Part shown: piece after piece, positions 1 through 9,952 of the stretch
How the letters are laid out: each line of letters starts with the position of its first letter
Position numbering within the stretch: the stretch's first letter is position 1
Assembly (NCBI GenBank): GCA_024229395.1
Contig: JAAESM010000074.1
Location: forward strand, 62,001-126,000
From: Planctomycetota bacterium
GTDB lineage: Bacteria > Planctomycetota > UBA1135
DNA: 64,000 nucleotides
Reading direction: 5' to 3'
Program-made: the position numbers and the translations under genes
The notes under the pieces: model-generated
What the model was told of the DNA's origin: nothing
What the model saw: only the letters and a program-made list of their open reading frames with translations
The model's database searches: none

Positions 1-767
1 GCGAGAAGTCCTTCAGAGTGCGGAAAATTGCCGACTTGCAAAAGGAAATCGAGTGGTATGCGAGCAATTTCTCACCCCCCCGTAAGGTCTTCCTGGCCGA
101 CGGCGACGCGCATATGGCCAAGGCCAGTTTTTTAGCGGAATTGCTCGATCTGATCAACGCCACCTGGCCGGACGTGAAACGGGTCACTTGCTATGCATCG
201 CCGCAGTCCTTGGCGGTGCGTTCGGTCGAAGAGATGGAGATGCTGCGCTCGAAGAAGCTGACGCAGTACTACTTGGGCATCGAATCCGGCAATGACCAGG
301 TGCTGGTCGATATCGATAAGGGCGTGGATGGCGAGGAAATGATTCGCGTGGCCAACAAGGCTCATGCTGCCGGCGTGAAGTTGAGCACGATGATTCTGCT
401 CGGCATGGGACAGCGCGCCTTGAGTCGCGAGCATGCGGTCGATTCGGCACGCGTAGTGAATGCGATTCAGCCAAAGTTCGTTTCCACTCTGGTGGTCACG
501 CCGGTCGAAGGCACGCCGCTGTGGAATACACAAGAACGCGGTGAGTTCGAAACCCTGTCCCCCATCGAGTTGGCTGCCGAACTACGCGAGTTTCTGGCCC
601 ACACAGAGTTGAAGTCTTCGATCTTCCGCTCAAACCACGCAAGCAACTACTTGTCCGTGGCCGGCACCTTGCCGAAGGACAAAGACACGATGGTCCGCGC
701 CTTGGATCAAGTGTTGAACGATCCAGCCAACGCCCGCTTCAAGCCGGAATGGCTGCGGGCGTTGTAA
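1..767 (+). CDS. Radical SAM protein, 5'-truncated by window edge
   Basis: This is the C-terminal part of a radical SAM enzyme. The frame is open from the first base, and the residues before the first possible start codon (GTG at 18) read EKSFRVRK. This resembles the stretch just after the CxxxCxxC cluster motif in HemN/B12-type radical SAM proteins, so the cluster-binding cysteines lie outside the window. Barrel signatures are visible: YYLGIESGND (the 'GxESG' strand), KGVDGEEMI, and GVKLSTMILLGMG. The substrate cannot be named. The next gene, icd, is convergent, with an 18-base gap and no clear terminator. I am confident in the family and unsure of the role. Confidence 0.8.
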   Translation, partial: EKSFRVRKIADLQKEIEWYASNFSPPRKVFLADGDAHMAKASFLAELLDLINATWPDVKRVTCYASPQSLAVRSVEEMEMLRSKKLTQYYLGIESGNDQVLVDIDKGVDGEEMIRVANKAHAAGVKLSTMILLGMGQRALSREHAVDSARVVNAIQPKFVSTLVVTPVEGTPLWNTQERGEFETLSPIELAAELREFLAHTELKSSIFRSNHASNYLSVAGTLPKDKDTMVRALDQVLNDPANARFKPEWLRAL

Positions 768-785
768 ATAGTCTAGATTGAATGC

Positions 786-3032
786 TCAGGAAGTCGACGC
801 ACACAAGATGCCGTCGATGATTCCGTTCAGCGTTGCACTTGGGCGCAAGGCCACAGCACACTTCTCTAAGTCAGGGTGGAAGTAGCCGCCGATGTCGACC
901 GCCTCACCTTGTGCTGCGAGTAGCTCACTGAGGATGGTCTCTTCCTTCTCTTGCATGGCTTTTGCGACAGGCGTGAAGCGTGCGGCCAGTTCGGCATCGT
1001 CGATTTGTGCTGCGAGTTCCGCAGCCCAAAACTTGGCGAGGTGGAATGAGGAACCGCGGTTGTCGATCTCGTTGACCTTACGCGAAGGAGCGCAGGAGCC
1101 TTCCAGATAACCTCCGACGGCCTTATCCAAGGTCGCTGCCAAGATGCCGGCGCGTGCATTGCCAGTCTGCTCGGCCATCTTCTCCAACGAAGGAACCAAG
1201 GCGCAGTATTCGCCGAGCGAATCCCAACGTAGGTGACCTTCTTGCAGGAACTGTTGCACGTGTTTCGGTGCGGAACCACCGGCACCGGTCTCGAACAGAC
1301 CGCCGCCTTGCAGCAGAGGCACGATAGACAACATGCGAGCGCTGGTACCGAGCTCGAGAATCGGGAAGAGGTCGGTCAGGTAATCACGCAAGACGTTGCC
1401 GGTAGCAGCGATGGTGTCTTCACCCTTGCGGATGCGCTCGAGTGAGAAACGCATGGCGTCGACCGGAGTCATCACGCGGATGTCCAGGCCGTTGGTGTCG
1501 TGATCGGGCAAGTAGGCCTTGACCTTCTTGATGATCTCGGCATCGTGGCCGCGCGCTGGGTTGAGCCAGAACAGGGCCGGAGTGTTGGAAGCACGCGCAC
1601 GGTTCACACCAAGCTTGACCCAGTCACGAATGGACTCGTCTTTGGTCTGGCACATGCGGAAGATATCGCCGGTCTCAACCGACTGCTCAAGGAGAAGGTT
1701 GCCATCAGAATCGAGGGCGCGCATGGTGCCATTTGCAGGCGCGGTGAAGGTCTTGTCGTGGGAGCCATACTCCTCAGCCTTCTTCGCCATCAGGCCCACA
1801 TTGGAAACCGTACCCATAGTGGATGGATCGAACTGACCGTTCTTCTGACAGTCCTCCATCACCTCTTGGTACATGGTGGCATAGCAGCGGTCAGGAACCA
1901 TCGCGACGGTGTCTTGCAGCGCGTCATCGTTATTCCACATACGACCGCCATCACGCACGACCACCGGCATCGATGCATCGATGATCACATCATTCGGTAC
2001 ATGCAAGTTGGTGATGCCCTTGCGCGAATCGACCATGGCCAAGTCCGGGCCGGATTCGTAACAAGCAGCGATGTCAGCTTCGATCTCAGCCTTCTTCTCG
2101 GCTGACAAACGATCGAGCCTGCCGAGGACGTCGGCAAAACCGTTGTTCACGTTCGCGCCGATCTCGGCGAGGGCAATGGCATGCTTATCCAATGCACCTG
2201 CGAAGTAGACAGAAACGCAGTGGCCGAACATGATCGGATCGGAGACCTTCATCATGGTCGCTTTCAGGTGTAGCGACAGCAAGCAATCGTCGGCCTTGGC
2301 GACGGCCATCTGCTCGGCAAAGAAGATGCGCAATGCTGCAACATTCATGGTCGAGCTATCGAGGACCTCGCCGGCCAACAGCGATACGCCTTCCTTCAAC
2401 ACTTTGGTGGCGCCACCTTCACCGACGAACTCGATGCTCATGTCGGTGGCCTTATCCATGGTGATGGAACGCTCGCTACCGAAGAAATCCTTGTCGCTCA
2501 TGTAGGCAACGCGCGTCTTCGATCCGGACTCAGGCCAATCCTTCATCATGCGGTGCGGATGCTTCTGCGCGAACGTCTTCACCGCAGTTGCAGCACGGCG
2601 GTCGGAGTTGCCTTCACGCAAGACCGGGTTTACGGCCGAACCGAGCACTGCGGCAAAGCGTGCTTGCAAGGCGCGCTCTTCATCATTCTGCGGTTCCTCT
2701 GGATAATCAGGAACTTCAAAGCCTTGGCCGCGCAATTCGCTGATCGCAGCTTGCAGTTGCGGAATCGAAGCGCTGATGTTCGGCAGCTTGACGATGTTGG
2801 CTTCCGGAGTCTTGGCCAGATCACCAAGACGAGAAAGCTCATCGGGAATGCGCTGATCCTCACTCAATCCCTCTGGAAAGTTGGCCAGGATGCGGCCGGC
2901 CAGGGAAATATCGGCGAGCTCAATCTCGACGCCAGTACCACTGGTGAAGGCCTGAACGATTGGGAGAAAAGAGTGCGTGGCGAGAGCAGGTGCCTCGTCA
3001 ATGAGGGTCCAGGTAATCTTGGCGTTGGACAT
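786..3032 (-). CDS. icd: Isocitrate dehydrogenase, NADP-dependent, monomeric type
   Basis: It converts isocitrate to 2-oxoglutarate and CO2 with NADP+ in the TCA cycle. The 748-residue product matches the roughly 740-residue monomeric IDH family rather than the 420-residue dimeric type. Typical sequence is present throughout, including [20 protein letters not shown] at the N-terminus, [30 protein letters not shown], and [12 protein letters not shown] near the C-terminus. The frame extends 14 codons further upstream. I chose the ATG at 3032 because family members begin MS-x-KI-x-WT at this point. It is a monocistronic housekeeping gene with no obvious partner nearby. Confidence 0.95.
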   Translation of the reverse strand: MSNAKITWTLIDEAPALATHSFLPIVQAFTSGTGVEIELADISLAGRILANFPEGLSEDQRIPDELSRLGDLAKTPEANIVKLPNISASIPQLQAAISELRGQGFEVPDYPEEPQNDEERALQARFAAVLGSAVNPVLREGNSDRRAATAVKTFAQKHPHRMMKDWPESGSKTRVAYMSDKDFFGSERSITMDKATDMSIEFVGEGGATKVLKEGVSLLAGEVLDSSTMNVAALRIFFAEQMAVAKADDCLLSLHLKATMMKVSDPIMFGHCVSVYFAGALDKHAIALAEIGANVNNGFADVLGRLDRLSAEKKAEIEADIAACYESGPDLAMVDSRKGITNLHVPNDVIIDASMPVVVRDGGRMWNNDDALQDTVAMVPDRCYATMYQEVMEDCQKNGQFDPSTMGTVSNVGLMAKKAEEYGSHDKTFTAPANGTMRALDSDGNLLLEQSVETGDIFRMCQTKDESIRDWVKLGVNRARASNTPALFWLNPARGHDAEIIKKVKAYLPDHDTNGLDIRVMTPVDAMRFSLERIRKGEDTIAATGNVLRDYLTDLFPILELGTSARMLSIVPLLQGGGLFETGAGGSAPKHVQQFLQEGHLRWDSLGEYCALVPSLEKMAEQTGNARAGILAATLDKAVGGYLEGSCAPSRKVNEIDNRGSSFHLAKFWAAELAAQIDDAELAARFTPVAKAMQEKEETILSELLAAQGEAVDIGGYFHPDLEKCAVALRPSATLNGIIDGILCASTS

Positions 3033-3184
3033 GGTATGCGGTTTCAATCTGACCTTGGGGTGCACCGACATCATTGACGGACCACCACAGCCAGAGATGG
3101 GAATGACGCGAGATTATAGGTGCGTGGCCCCCCTTTCGGGTGGCTCGAACGCAACGCTCCTACCACCCCTGAACAAACGCGGAA

Positions 3185-4462
3185 TCAGCGCTTTTGCACA
3201 TTTGCCCAGTACTCCAAGGTTGCTGCCAGCTCTTCTTCATCAATGCTGATGGTGAAGGTCTGCAGCATCTCTACATCTTGGACCTGCAGCCGTGTGCTGT
3301 GATAAGTCTGACTCCGGATACGGCGTCCACCATACATTGCCATTTCGGGGTTCCTGTCATCTTCAGCTGGATACTCTGCGACTTGAAGTCGAACATAGAG
3401 GTCGCCGGCATCTGGGCATGCAATAGAAGCGGTCCCACTCTCAAGAGTGAACGTGCTGCCCAGCCATAGTGTCTTTGAAGCTGCGCCTTCGGGGCCGGCC
3501 TTCATTAGCTGCCCAGCAAGAAAGTAGCCCCCCGGCAAGGCACTCAGATTGTCGACTCGGATCTCAATGGGATAGCCCTCCTTGAGCACGACGGTCTCTT
3601 CCGTCGGAAGGATCAAGAGGGAAACGGTTCGCTTGTCTATCGCGGAAACCAGCAACTCCATTCCAGCTTTGCGGGTGAGAATTCTGTGTGAAGATTCCCC
3701 GTTACTGCTTCGCCCGGGCGCGATCTCTGGAACGCACAGGTAATTCTGAGCGATCGGATTGTTGTCTTCATCAACCACGTGAATCCGCAGCTCCGCAAGA
3801 CCATCTGCGTTTGTCTTCGCTTGCAAGAAAGGGCGATTGCCTCGAGCACGTTGAATTGCAAGGAACACGCTGACGTCGGCGGCTGGGTTGCCGTTGGAGT
3901 CGACTACATGTGCATGTGAAACCGAGGTTGGACCGATTGCGATGGTCACGAGTTCCTCCGTTTCGGTGTCGACGTTCTGCGCGCCGAATGCACCATCGGT
4001 CTTTGCGGCGAGGAATAAACGGCGCTCTTCTCCTACTGGAATCTTCGTACGCCCATTTCCATCGGTGGCATATTGGATGCCATAACGGTGGGCTAAGTAT
4101 TCCATACCGAGTTTCTGCAAGTCTGGCATGATTTTCGAATCTGCTTCCATGCGCTCCACATCCATAAGCAGAACGAATGCATTCGGGATCGGTTTCTGAG
4201 TCTCCATGTCCACGACCTGAACTTCTAAGCCTTCCTCCACCGGCGTGCCGATTTGCGGCTGCGGGTCGGCAACGATCTCAACCGTTGCACGATTCAACTT
4301 GGGTTAAAGAGCGAGGTCGGGAATGTCTTCTTGTTGTGTGACAATCCTTGATGTATTGGAATCTTGCAGCTCAAGAGGATCGTCTTTCAGACTATCACGA
4401 ACCAATAGAAAAACGCCCAGTACGATGACTAGGATGAATAAACGAAGCAGGATACGTGCCAT
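3185..4462 (-). pseudogene. Membrane-anchored Ig-like protein gene split by an in-frame TAA
   Basis: Read in one frame this encodes about 425 residues. It starts at ATG 4462 with a hydrophobic anchor (RILLRLFILVIVLGVFLLV) and a short linker ending IPDLAL. A TAA at 4306-4304 follows, and then the same frame runs on for about 370 residues rich in beta strands. The body has repeated 'D..GNP.ADVSVFL', 'TDGNGRTKIPVG' and 'TNADGLAELRIHV' segments, which resemble carboxypeptidase-regulatory or bacterial Ig-like domains of surface proteins. The first start codon after the stop is TTG at 4297, with no Shine-Dalgarno sequence, so independent translation of the body looks unlikely. I infer a recent nonsense mutation, stop readthrough or a base-call error. 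The substrate or role is unknown. Confidence 0.7.
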
Positions 4463-4498
4463 TGGATGAATGAATGGCACAGTATAACGCCGACAGGG

Positions 4499-5971
4499 TT
4501 ATCGTTTGAAGTGCGGATTCGCCTGTGGCATCTTCGCATCGGTTTGCTCCAGCCATTCATGCAGGGTCTTCAGCATTCGCGCTGCGCGCTCAGGCTCTTC
4601 TTCCGCCAAGTTGTTCTGCTCGCCGATGTCGTCGACCAAGTTGTAGAGCTCGACCTTGTTGCCGTGAAAAAACTCAATCAACTTGTAGTCCCCCACACGC
4701 ACTGCCGCGCCCGGTTGGCCGCCTTGATTGCCATAGTGCGGGTAGTGCCAAAAGATTGGATCCCTGCGCTTGGCCTTTGCGCCCTTCAATAGTGGCAAGA
4801 AACTCTGGCCATCCATGTGCTGCTTGGGGCGTTGCGGCAATCCGGCCATCTCCAAAATGGTTGGGTAGAAATCGGTACTGGTGACCGGTTCGGCGCATTC
4901 GCCGCCAGCCCGCGCAACGCCTGGCCAGCGCACCATCATCGGTTCCCGAATGCCGCCTTCATAAAGCCAGCCCTTGCCAGCGCGGAGTGGCAGGTTGCTG
5001 GTGGGGTGCCCCTCGGAAGTACTCAAGCCGCCGTTGTCCGACATGAAGATGACCACAGTGTTGTCGGCCAACTCCAGTCGATCTAATGCAACAAGCACAT
5101 CACCCACCGCCGAATCCATGGCCTCGACCATGGCCGCATACACAGCGTGTTCTTGCACCAGGCGCACTTTGCGAACGCCATCCTTACCCCACTCGGCTGT
5201 AAGCCCTTGCGCCTCTTTCTTCTTGCGGTATTTGTCGACCAAGTCTTCACGCCCGATCAGCGGCGTGTGCACCGAGTAGAAAGACAAGTATGCCAAGAAA
5301 GGTTTCTCTTGATTGGCCTCGATGAACTGCACGGTCTCGCTGGCTAAACGCGCCGGCAAGTGCTCTCCTTGGGGTCCATCTTCCAAACGCGGATTACCGT
5401 AAGGCGAAAAGTATTTATCACCGCCATAAGGGCCACCACGCTGAATGCCACCTTTGTTGATGTCGAAGCCTTGGTCTTCCGGAAAGTAACCCTCTCCACC
5501 AAGGTGCCACTTACCAGCGAAGAAGGTGGAATAGCCGGCACTCTTCAAGGCCTCGGCCAAGGTCACTTCTTCCAACGGAAAACGGCTGACATAAGGTGCC
5601 GGCAACAACGGTGTATTGCGTTTCCAATTGCCTGGTTGTGCAGCACCAAAGTAATCGGTGGTATCCAATCGCGCCGGATACTTTCCACTCAAGATGCTCG
5701 CGCGCGTTGGACTACACACTGGGCATGCCGCATAGGCGGAGGTGAACTTCATGCCACTCGAAGCAAGGCTGTCCACATTCGGAGTCTCGTAGAAACTACT
5801 GCCGAAGGAACTGAGGTCAGTCCAACCGAGGTCGTCGACAAGGATGAAGACGAAGTTGGGCTGAGGGGCAACTTGAGATGCCGTCGAAGAAACATGAATA
5901 CCTTGGTCTTGCGCGGAAAGGCCGCTCAAGCTGGCGAGACTGAGTAGGAAAATGGTAATCAAGAGTTTCAC
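4499..5971 (-). CDS. Secreted sulfatase, formylglycine-dependent
   Basis: This is a type I sulfatase that hydrolyses sulfate esters, probably on polysaccharides, outside the cytoplasm. From the GTG start at 5971 the protein opens with a signal peptide (VKLLITIFLLSLASLSGLSA). It then has the metal-binding pair DD46-47 in FVFILVDDLGW and the signature CSPTR at residues 86-90, whose Cys86 should be converted to formylglycine. GKWHLGG, FMSDNGG and HPTSN match other conserved sulfatase blocks. The frame extends to 6043, but that start would bury the signal peptide and overlap the divergent gene at 6032. The family (arylsulfatase or GalNAc-6-sulfatase-like) is clear; the substrate is not. No formylglycine-generating enzyme is in the window. 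Confidence 0.92.
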   Translation of the reverse strand: MKLLITIFLLSLASLSGLSAQDQGIHVSSTASQVAPQPNFVFILVDDLGWTDLSSFGSSFYETPNVDSLASSGMKFTSAYAACPVCSPTRASILSGKYPARLDTTDYFGAAQPGNWKRNTPLLPAPYVSRFPLEEVTLAEALKSAGYSTFFAGKWHLGGEGYFPEDQGFDINKGGIQRGGPYGGDKYFSPYGNPRLEDGPQGEHLPARLASETVQFIEANQEKPFLAYLSFYSVHTPLIGREDLVDKYRKKKEAQGLTAEWGKDGVRKVRLVQEHAVYAAMVEAMDSAVGDVLVALDRLELADNTVVIFMSDNGGLSTSEGHPTSNLPLRAGKGWLYEGGIREPMMVRWPGVARAGGECAEPVTSTDFYPTILEMAGLPQRPKQHMDGQSFLPLLKGAKAKRRDPIFWHYPHYGNQGGQPGAAVRVGDYKLIEFFHGNKVELYNLVDDIGEQNNLAEEEPERAARMLKTLHEWLEQTDAKMPQANPHFKR

Positions 5972-6031
5972 TCCGGCAGACACGATAGCAGCTAGACTGG
6001 AATTCGCTCTCCAGAACCCTGAGCACCCCCC

Positions 6032-7288
6032 ATGCTGAGCCACCTAGTCCTACTGCTGCCACTTTTTGCACCACAAGGGACCACGGTGTATGTGCCCGAT
6101 GATTACGCATCGGTCCAAGCTGCACTGGTTGGCGTTGTGAACGGCGACACGATCATCGTGAAGCCAGGGACTTACTATGAACCGGGGATCGATTTCCTTG
6201 GCAAAGCGGTCACTTTGATTAGCGAGAAAGGACCTAGCCAAACGATTCTGGATGGCAACTTCCAGGACACGGTGGTGCTCTTCCATGACGGCGAAGGACG
6301 TGACTCCATCTTGGATGGATTCACCATCACGAACGGCAAGCAATGGGATGGTGGTGGCATCTTGGTCAAGCGCGAGGCATCCACCGATCCATCGCCTTCC
6401 CCTCTGATCCAGAACTGCATCATCACTGCCAATGAAGGGACCGGTGGCGGTGGCGGCATGGCAATCTCGGGCGGCTCCACCCCATTGGTGAGCAACTGTC
6501 TCTTCGAGGAGAACACCACGCTCTACTATCACGGCGCTGGAATCGTCGTGTTCGACTCCTCTCCCGAGTTCGAATCATGCACCTTCCTCGACAATGATGC
6601 GATCGGCGTCGGCGGAGCCATCGGAATCTGGGACTCGACTTCCAGTGTCACGTTGAGCAACTGTGTCTTGTCGGGTAACACGCCGGACAGTATCGCCAAA
6701 GTATCGGGCAATCCAACGATCACCGTGACCTACTCATTGGCGGAGGGCGATTCCGCTGCGGCTTGGTTCAGTACCACCTGTATCGACGCCGACCCTTTGC
6801 TAGTCAGTGGCGGCCAAGGAAACGCTTACTTGAGCCGCATCAGCACCGGACAAGCTACGGATAGCCCATGCATTGATGCCGGTAATCCTGAGCTGGAGTC
6901 ACGCATCGGCACCACCCATGTGGACAACATCATTGACTTGGAGACTCTCGACATTGGCTTCCACCATTACCTAGGCACGCCAGTCGTGGAGGTCCTGGAT
7001 CTGATCGGCGGAGAAGCTGCCACCTTCCGCATTGCAGGTGCGCAACATTCCGACGCACTGGTCATCGCTTACTCCTTCCGAGGAGGCGGGCCGGTTTCCA
7101 CCTACTTAGGTCCGGTCTATCTCACACCGCCATACCACATGATGCCAGCGATGTACGCCAATGAAGATGGCGCCTTGGAATTCTCCTCGGTCATCCCGAC
7201 GGCATTCTCGGGCCGGTCGATTTGGTTCCAAGGCTGGAATCGATCTACGCTGCAGCTTACCGAAGGCATTGCAGTGACCGTGCTGTGA
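6032..7288 (+). CDS. Secreted right-handed beta-helix protein
   Basis: The 418-residue product begins with a short signal peptide (MLSHLVLLLPLFAPQG). It continues with 'VYVPDDYASVQAALVGVVNGDTI', the usual entry into pectate-lyase-like beta-helix proteins. Residues about 60-230 carry repeated turns of the form 'I.NCII..N.....GGGM', 'PLVSNCLFEEN' and 'PEFESCTFLDND', followed by 'DADPLL' and 'ATDSPCIDAGNP', as in planctomycete and verrucomicrobial beta-helix proteins. The last 100 residues form a separate domain (ending SGRSIWFQGWN....EGIAVTVL) that I also recognise in the two decayed genes near 14.8 kb and 30.3 kb. It is likely exported; the ligand is unknown. Confidence 0.8.
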   Translation: MLSHLVLLLPLFAPQGTTVYVPDDYASVQAALVGVVNGDTIIVKPGTYYEPGIDFLGKAVTLISEKGPSQTILDGNFQDTVVLFHDGEGRDSILDGFTITNGKQWDGGGILVKREASTDPSPSPLIQNCIITANEGTGGGGGMAISGGSTPLVSNCLFEENTTLYYHGAGIVVFDSSPEFESCTFLDNDAIGVGGAIGIWDSTSSVTLSNCVLSGNTPDSIAKVSGNPTITVTYSLAEGDSAAAWFSTTCIDADPLLVSGGQGNAYLSRISTGQATDSPCIDAGNPELESRIGTTHVDNIIDLETLDIGFHHYLGTPVVEVLDLIGGEAATFRIAGAQHSDALVIAYSFRGGGPVSTYLGPVYLTPPYHMMPAMYANEDGALEFSSVIPTAFSGRSIWFQGWNRSTLQLTEGIAVTVL

Positions 7289-7298
7289 TCGAAGCATC

Positions 7299-7325
7299 AG
7301 GCACCCTGGCAAACCTGGGGCGCCT
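7299..7325. other. Imperfect hairpin between convergent genes
   Basis: The bases ggcaccctgg and cctggggcgcc around a caaa loop can fold into an interrupted stem between the stop codons of the beta-helix and methyltransferase genes. Neither side has a T-tract. It may be a weak bidirectional terminator or chance. Confidence 0.25.
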
Positions 7326-7933
7326 CAGCTCCGCGCTGCCACCAACCACACGAACTGCTTGCCCCAGTTCCTGTGCGCCTGCACCTCAAAGCCACGGCGT
7401 TGCAGTTCCTCGGTCAACATAGGCAAGGTGAATCGATCCTCCTTCGGGTGATTCATCCATCGCCCCCACACCGGGTTGTCGATCAAGCCACGCAGGCTTT
7501 CGACTAGGTACAGAGTTGCGCCAGGCTTCATCACGCGGGCGATTTCCTCAAGTGCGCCACGCCAATCGGTCACATGATGCAGCACTTGGAAATCGAACAC
7601 CGCATCGTATTCACCACTAGCGGCTTGAATCTCATGCACATTGCCGTGCCATATCCGCGGTGCATGAACTCCGGCCATCAAACCACGCTTGGTCAACTCA
7701 CGCTGTGCCAGGCCGACCATTTGTGGATCATCGTCGAAGGCGTGCACCTGCTTGGCACCGAACAAATCTAAAGCAGCTTCCACGCCGAAGCCACGTCCGC
7801 AACCGATCTCCAACACCGTGCCATCCTCAACGCGACCGCCCAACTTCAACAGGCGTGCTGCATCCAAACGACGCTGCACCACCCGGCGCAGGGATCCGGT
7901 GACCAAACGCTTCTCGAATGCGTTAAGCAGCAC
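7325..7933 (-). CDS. Class I SAM-dependent methyltransferase
   Basis: The 202-residue protein has the Rossmann-type methyltransferase motifs in order: VLEIGCGRGFG (motif I, SAM glycine loop), VHAFDDDPQMV (acidic motif II), YDAVFDFQVLHHV (motif IV) and MKPGATLYLVE (motif post-V). The GTG start at 7933 overlaps the end of the upstream oxidase gene by 11 bases, so it is probably co-transcribed as the last gene of the oxidase operon. The substrate cannot be deduced. A role in quinone or cofactor methylation would fit the operon but is only inference. Confidence 0.8.
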   Translation of the reverse strand: MLLNAFEKRLVTGSLRRVVQRRLDAARLLKLGGRVEDGTVLEIGCGRGFGVEAALDLFGAKQVHAFDDDPQMVGLAQRELTKRGLMAGVHAPRIWHGNVHEIQAASGEYDAVFDFQVLHHVTDWRGALEEIARVMKPGATLYLVESLRGLIDNPVWGRWMNHPKEDRFTLPMLTEELQRRGFEVQAHRNWGKQFVWLVAARS

Positions 7934-8813
7934 CGACGTCGTAGCTGTCCGCGAACTGGCCGATGTGAATCGTGATGGTGAACATCAACGCGATCAGCAA
8001 TGCGGCTTGCAGGATCGCCCAATGCAGTGCCAGTTTCTGCGTGCCGATCTCTTCGCCGCGCGCCCATGCATGCATGAAGGCCACTGGCGGGATCAGCGAG
8101 AAGAAGGCGAAGGCATTCTCACCGCGCTTGGCGAGAATTATGATTACGCGCGCTTGGTAGAGCACGAAGCCGAGCAGCAAAGCACCGGTCACGCCCAAGG
8201 ACAGCGGCCCCAGGAAGGACTCTTCCGGATTTGGAATGCGTACCGCCATCAAGTTCAGCATGATTGCGATCCACACCACCGCCAGGAAGTGCCAGTAGGT
8301 TGCGTTGTTGCGCGAGCGATTGCGCAACATGCCACCGCCGACCTTCACCGCGACCAAGGCCAAGATGTTGTAGATCAGGCCGCCGATTACGTGGACCGCA
8401 TGCAACACGGTCATCAGATAGAAGTTGAAGGCGTACATCGGGTGCACGCCGTCGCCGGCCTCTGCAGCCAGCAGCTGCCCCCAGCTCAAGATCTGTCCGC
8501 CCAGGAATAGCAAGGCGAAGACCATCGACAGGCGAAGGAACTTGGCCTTCACTGGCGCGCTGGTCAAACGTGCGGCGCGCTCGGCACAAAAGCTCAAACC
8601 TGCCAACAGGACCGTGGTCAACCACAGGCCGGTAGGCAGGTCAGGGAGGGGGCGCTCCGCACCAGCACCTGTATCGCGTAGGTACCAGCCGCAGAAAATC
8701 GTGGCGATGAATAAGGCACCAAGCGAAACCAACAAGACCCAAAGGCCCATGCTGGAGGTGCCCGCTGGTAGCGGCTCCTGGGAACCGCTACTCGCCGCCA
8801 CGGTCGATGTCAT
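7923..8813 (-). CDS. Second cytochrome c oxidase subunit III homologue
   Basis: This is a 296-residue polytopic membrane protein of the heme-copper oxidase subunit III family. It has the typical opening GLWVLLVSLGALFIATIF, the internal AERAARL segment, and the signature YLMTVLHAVHVIGGLIYN followed by ATYWHFLAVVWIAIM. Unlike coxC it carries extra hydrophobic segments at the C-terminus. Its ATG at 8813 overlaps coxD (ATGA), so it belongs to the same operon. Having two subunit III genes in one caa3 locus suggests either two structural copies or an assembly or accessory role. The family is secure, but why there are two copies is not known. Confidence 0.82.
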   Translation of the reverse strand: MTSTVAASSGSQEPLPAGTSSMGLWVLLVSLGALFIATIFCGWYLRDTGAGAERPLPDLPTGLWLTTVLLAGLSFCAERAARLTSAPVKAKFLRLSMVFALLFLGGQILSWGQLLAAEAGDGVHPMYAFNFYLMTVLHAVHVIGGLIYNILALVAVKVGGGMLRNRSRNNATYWHFLAVVWIAIMLNLMAVRIPNPEESFLGPLSLGVTGALLLGFVLYQARVIIILAKRGENAFAFFSLIPPVAFMHAWARGEEIGTQKLALHWAILQAALLIALMFTITIHIGQFADSYDVGAA

Positions 8814-9163
8814 TCGCCGCCGAGGTGTTCAGATGTGTAGGCCTGAATGTCGCCTTGGTACTGGCCTGCATCGTGAGTCACGAATGCCAGGAACAATCCG
8901 ACGAACAGGACCGACAGCAGGAAGATCATTCCGATGAATGGCTTGTCGTACTTCAAGTGCATGAAGAACAGGCAAACCAGACTTGCTTTGCAGGTTGCAA
9001 TGACCATGGCCACCGGCAGATCGAAACCATGCAGATCCATGGTTCCGGTGTAGACCGTCAGGCCAGTCAGGAGGACCAATCCGCCGAAGACCTTCACCAG
9101 AAGGCTCAGTGGAAGGACGTGGCCGATGTGCTCTTCGCCAGAATCGTGTGTGTGGTCGGACAT
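8810..9163 (-). CDS. coxD: caa3-type cytochrome c oxidase subunit IV
   Basis: This is a small subunit with three membrane spans, about 117 residues from the ATG at 9163. The sequence LPVAMVIATCKASLVCLFFMHLKYD is characteristic of prokaryotic subunit IV (CtaF/CoxD, COX4_pro). A His-rich N-terminus (SDHTHDSGEEHIGH) precedes the first span. The start sits 2 bases after the coxC stop codon. It stabilises the oxidase core in caa3 enzymes. Confidence 0.87.
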   Translation of the reverse strand: MSDHTHDSGEEHIGHVLPLSLLVKVFGGLVLLTGLTVYTGTMDLHGFDLPVAMVIATCKASLVCLFFMHLKYDKPFIGMIFLLSVLFVGLFLAFVTHDAGQYQGDIQAYTSEHLGGE

Positions 9164-9165
9164 GA

Positions 9166-9942
9166 TCAAGTGATGAGGTAAAGGAGTGGGAAGAGGAAAA
9201 TCCAGATGAGGTCAACCAGGTGCCAGTAAAGGGCGCCGAAGTCGATCGCATTGAAGTTCGTGGGCCCGAAGTCCCCGCGTCTTGTTCGCAACAATAGCCA
9301 GACGATCAGAATCATACCGATCATCACGTGGATACCGTGCAGGCCAGTCAAGCAGAAGTAGACGCCAAAGAAGACGCCGACCTTCTGACGGAAGGCAGGA
9401 TCGAGATCCTTAACCGCAACGGAGTATTTGCCATCGGTGTTGTTCCATGCCGAGGAGTGCTCCTTCATTTCTGCTGGAACGTCGGCAGGATCAGCCTTGA
9501 AGATGGTGGACTCATTGCCGCCCCACAAGGTGCCCTCGTGGAACTTGTGACTGTACTCCACATACTTAATCCCCATGAATCCACCCGCGCAAACGAGAGT
9601 GATCAGGAGGTTCAGCATGAGCTTGCTCTTCTCGCCGAGCATGGCATTACGCACAGCCCAAGCGAAGGTGAAGGAACTCAGCAGCAGCACGACCGTGTTG
9701 ATCGCACCCATCTTGGTATCCAGGAACTGCGAAGCGTACTGGAAGACCTCTGGGTAGTTCGAGCGGTACATGGTGTACGCGACGAACAATGCGCTGAAGA
9801 ACAGGACTTCCGTAAGCAGGAAGACCCAGATGCCGAGCTTGCCGGAATCGAACTGTTGACCAAGCGACTCGAAGTGATGCGCGAGGTGCTTAGGACGGTT
9901 CGGGTCGTGGCCGTGACCGTGGTCGTTGGTAGTAGTACTCAT
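9166..9942 (-). CDS. coxC: Cytochrome c oxidase subunit III
   Basis: The 258-residue membrane subunit has the family features [24 protein letters not shown] at the N-terminus and [23 protein letters not shown] followed by [21 protein letters not shown] at the C-terminus. It carries no redox centre. In the family it supports proton uptake and complex stability. It lies 10 bases after coxA in the caa3 operon. A polar insertion of about 60 residues (around [16 protein letters not shown]) lies between spans and probably forms a periplasmic loop. Confidence 0.93.
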   Translation of the reverse strand: MSTTTNDHGHGHDPNRPKHLAHHFESLGQQFDSGKLGIWVFLLTEVLFFSALFVAYTMYRSNYPEVFQYASQFLDTKMGAINTVVLLLSSFTFAWAVRNAMLGEKSKLMLNLLITLVCAGGFMGIKYVEYSHKFHEGTLWGGNESTIFKADPADVPAEMKEHSSAWNNTDGKYSVAVKDLDPAFRQKVGVFFGVYFCLTGLHGIHVMIGMILIVWLLLRTRRGDFGPTNFNAIDFGALYWHLVDLIWIFLFPLLYLIT

Positions 9943-9952
9943 GTTCCGTTAC

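Noticed and set aside
4304-4306. Two separate genes, a small membrane peptide plus a cytoplasmic protein
   Set aside because: The two parts are in the same frame with only a stop between them, and there is no ribosome-binding site for the second.
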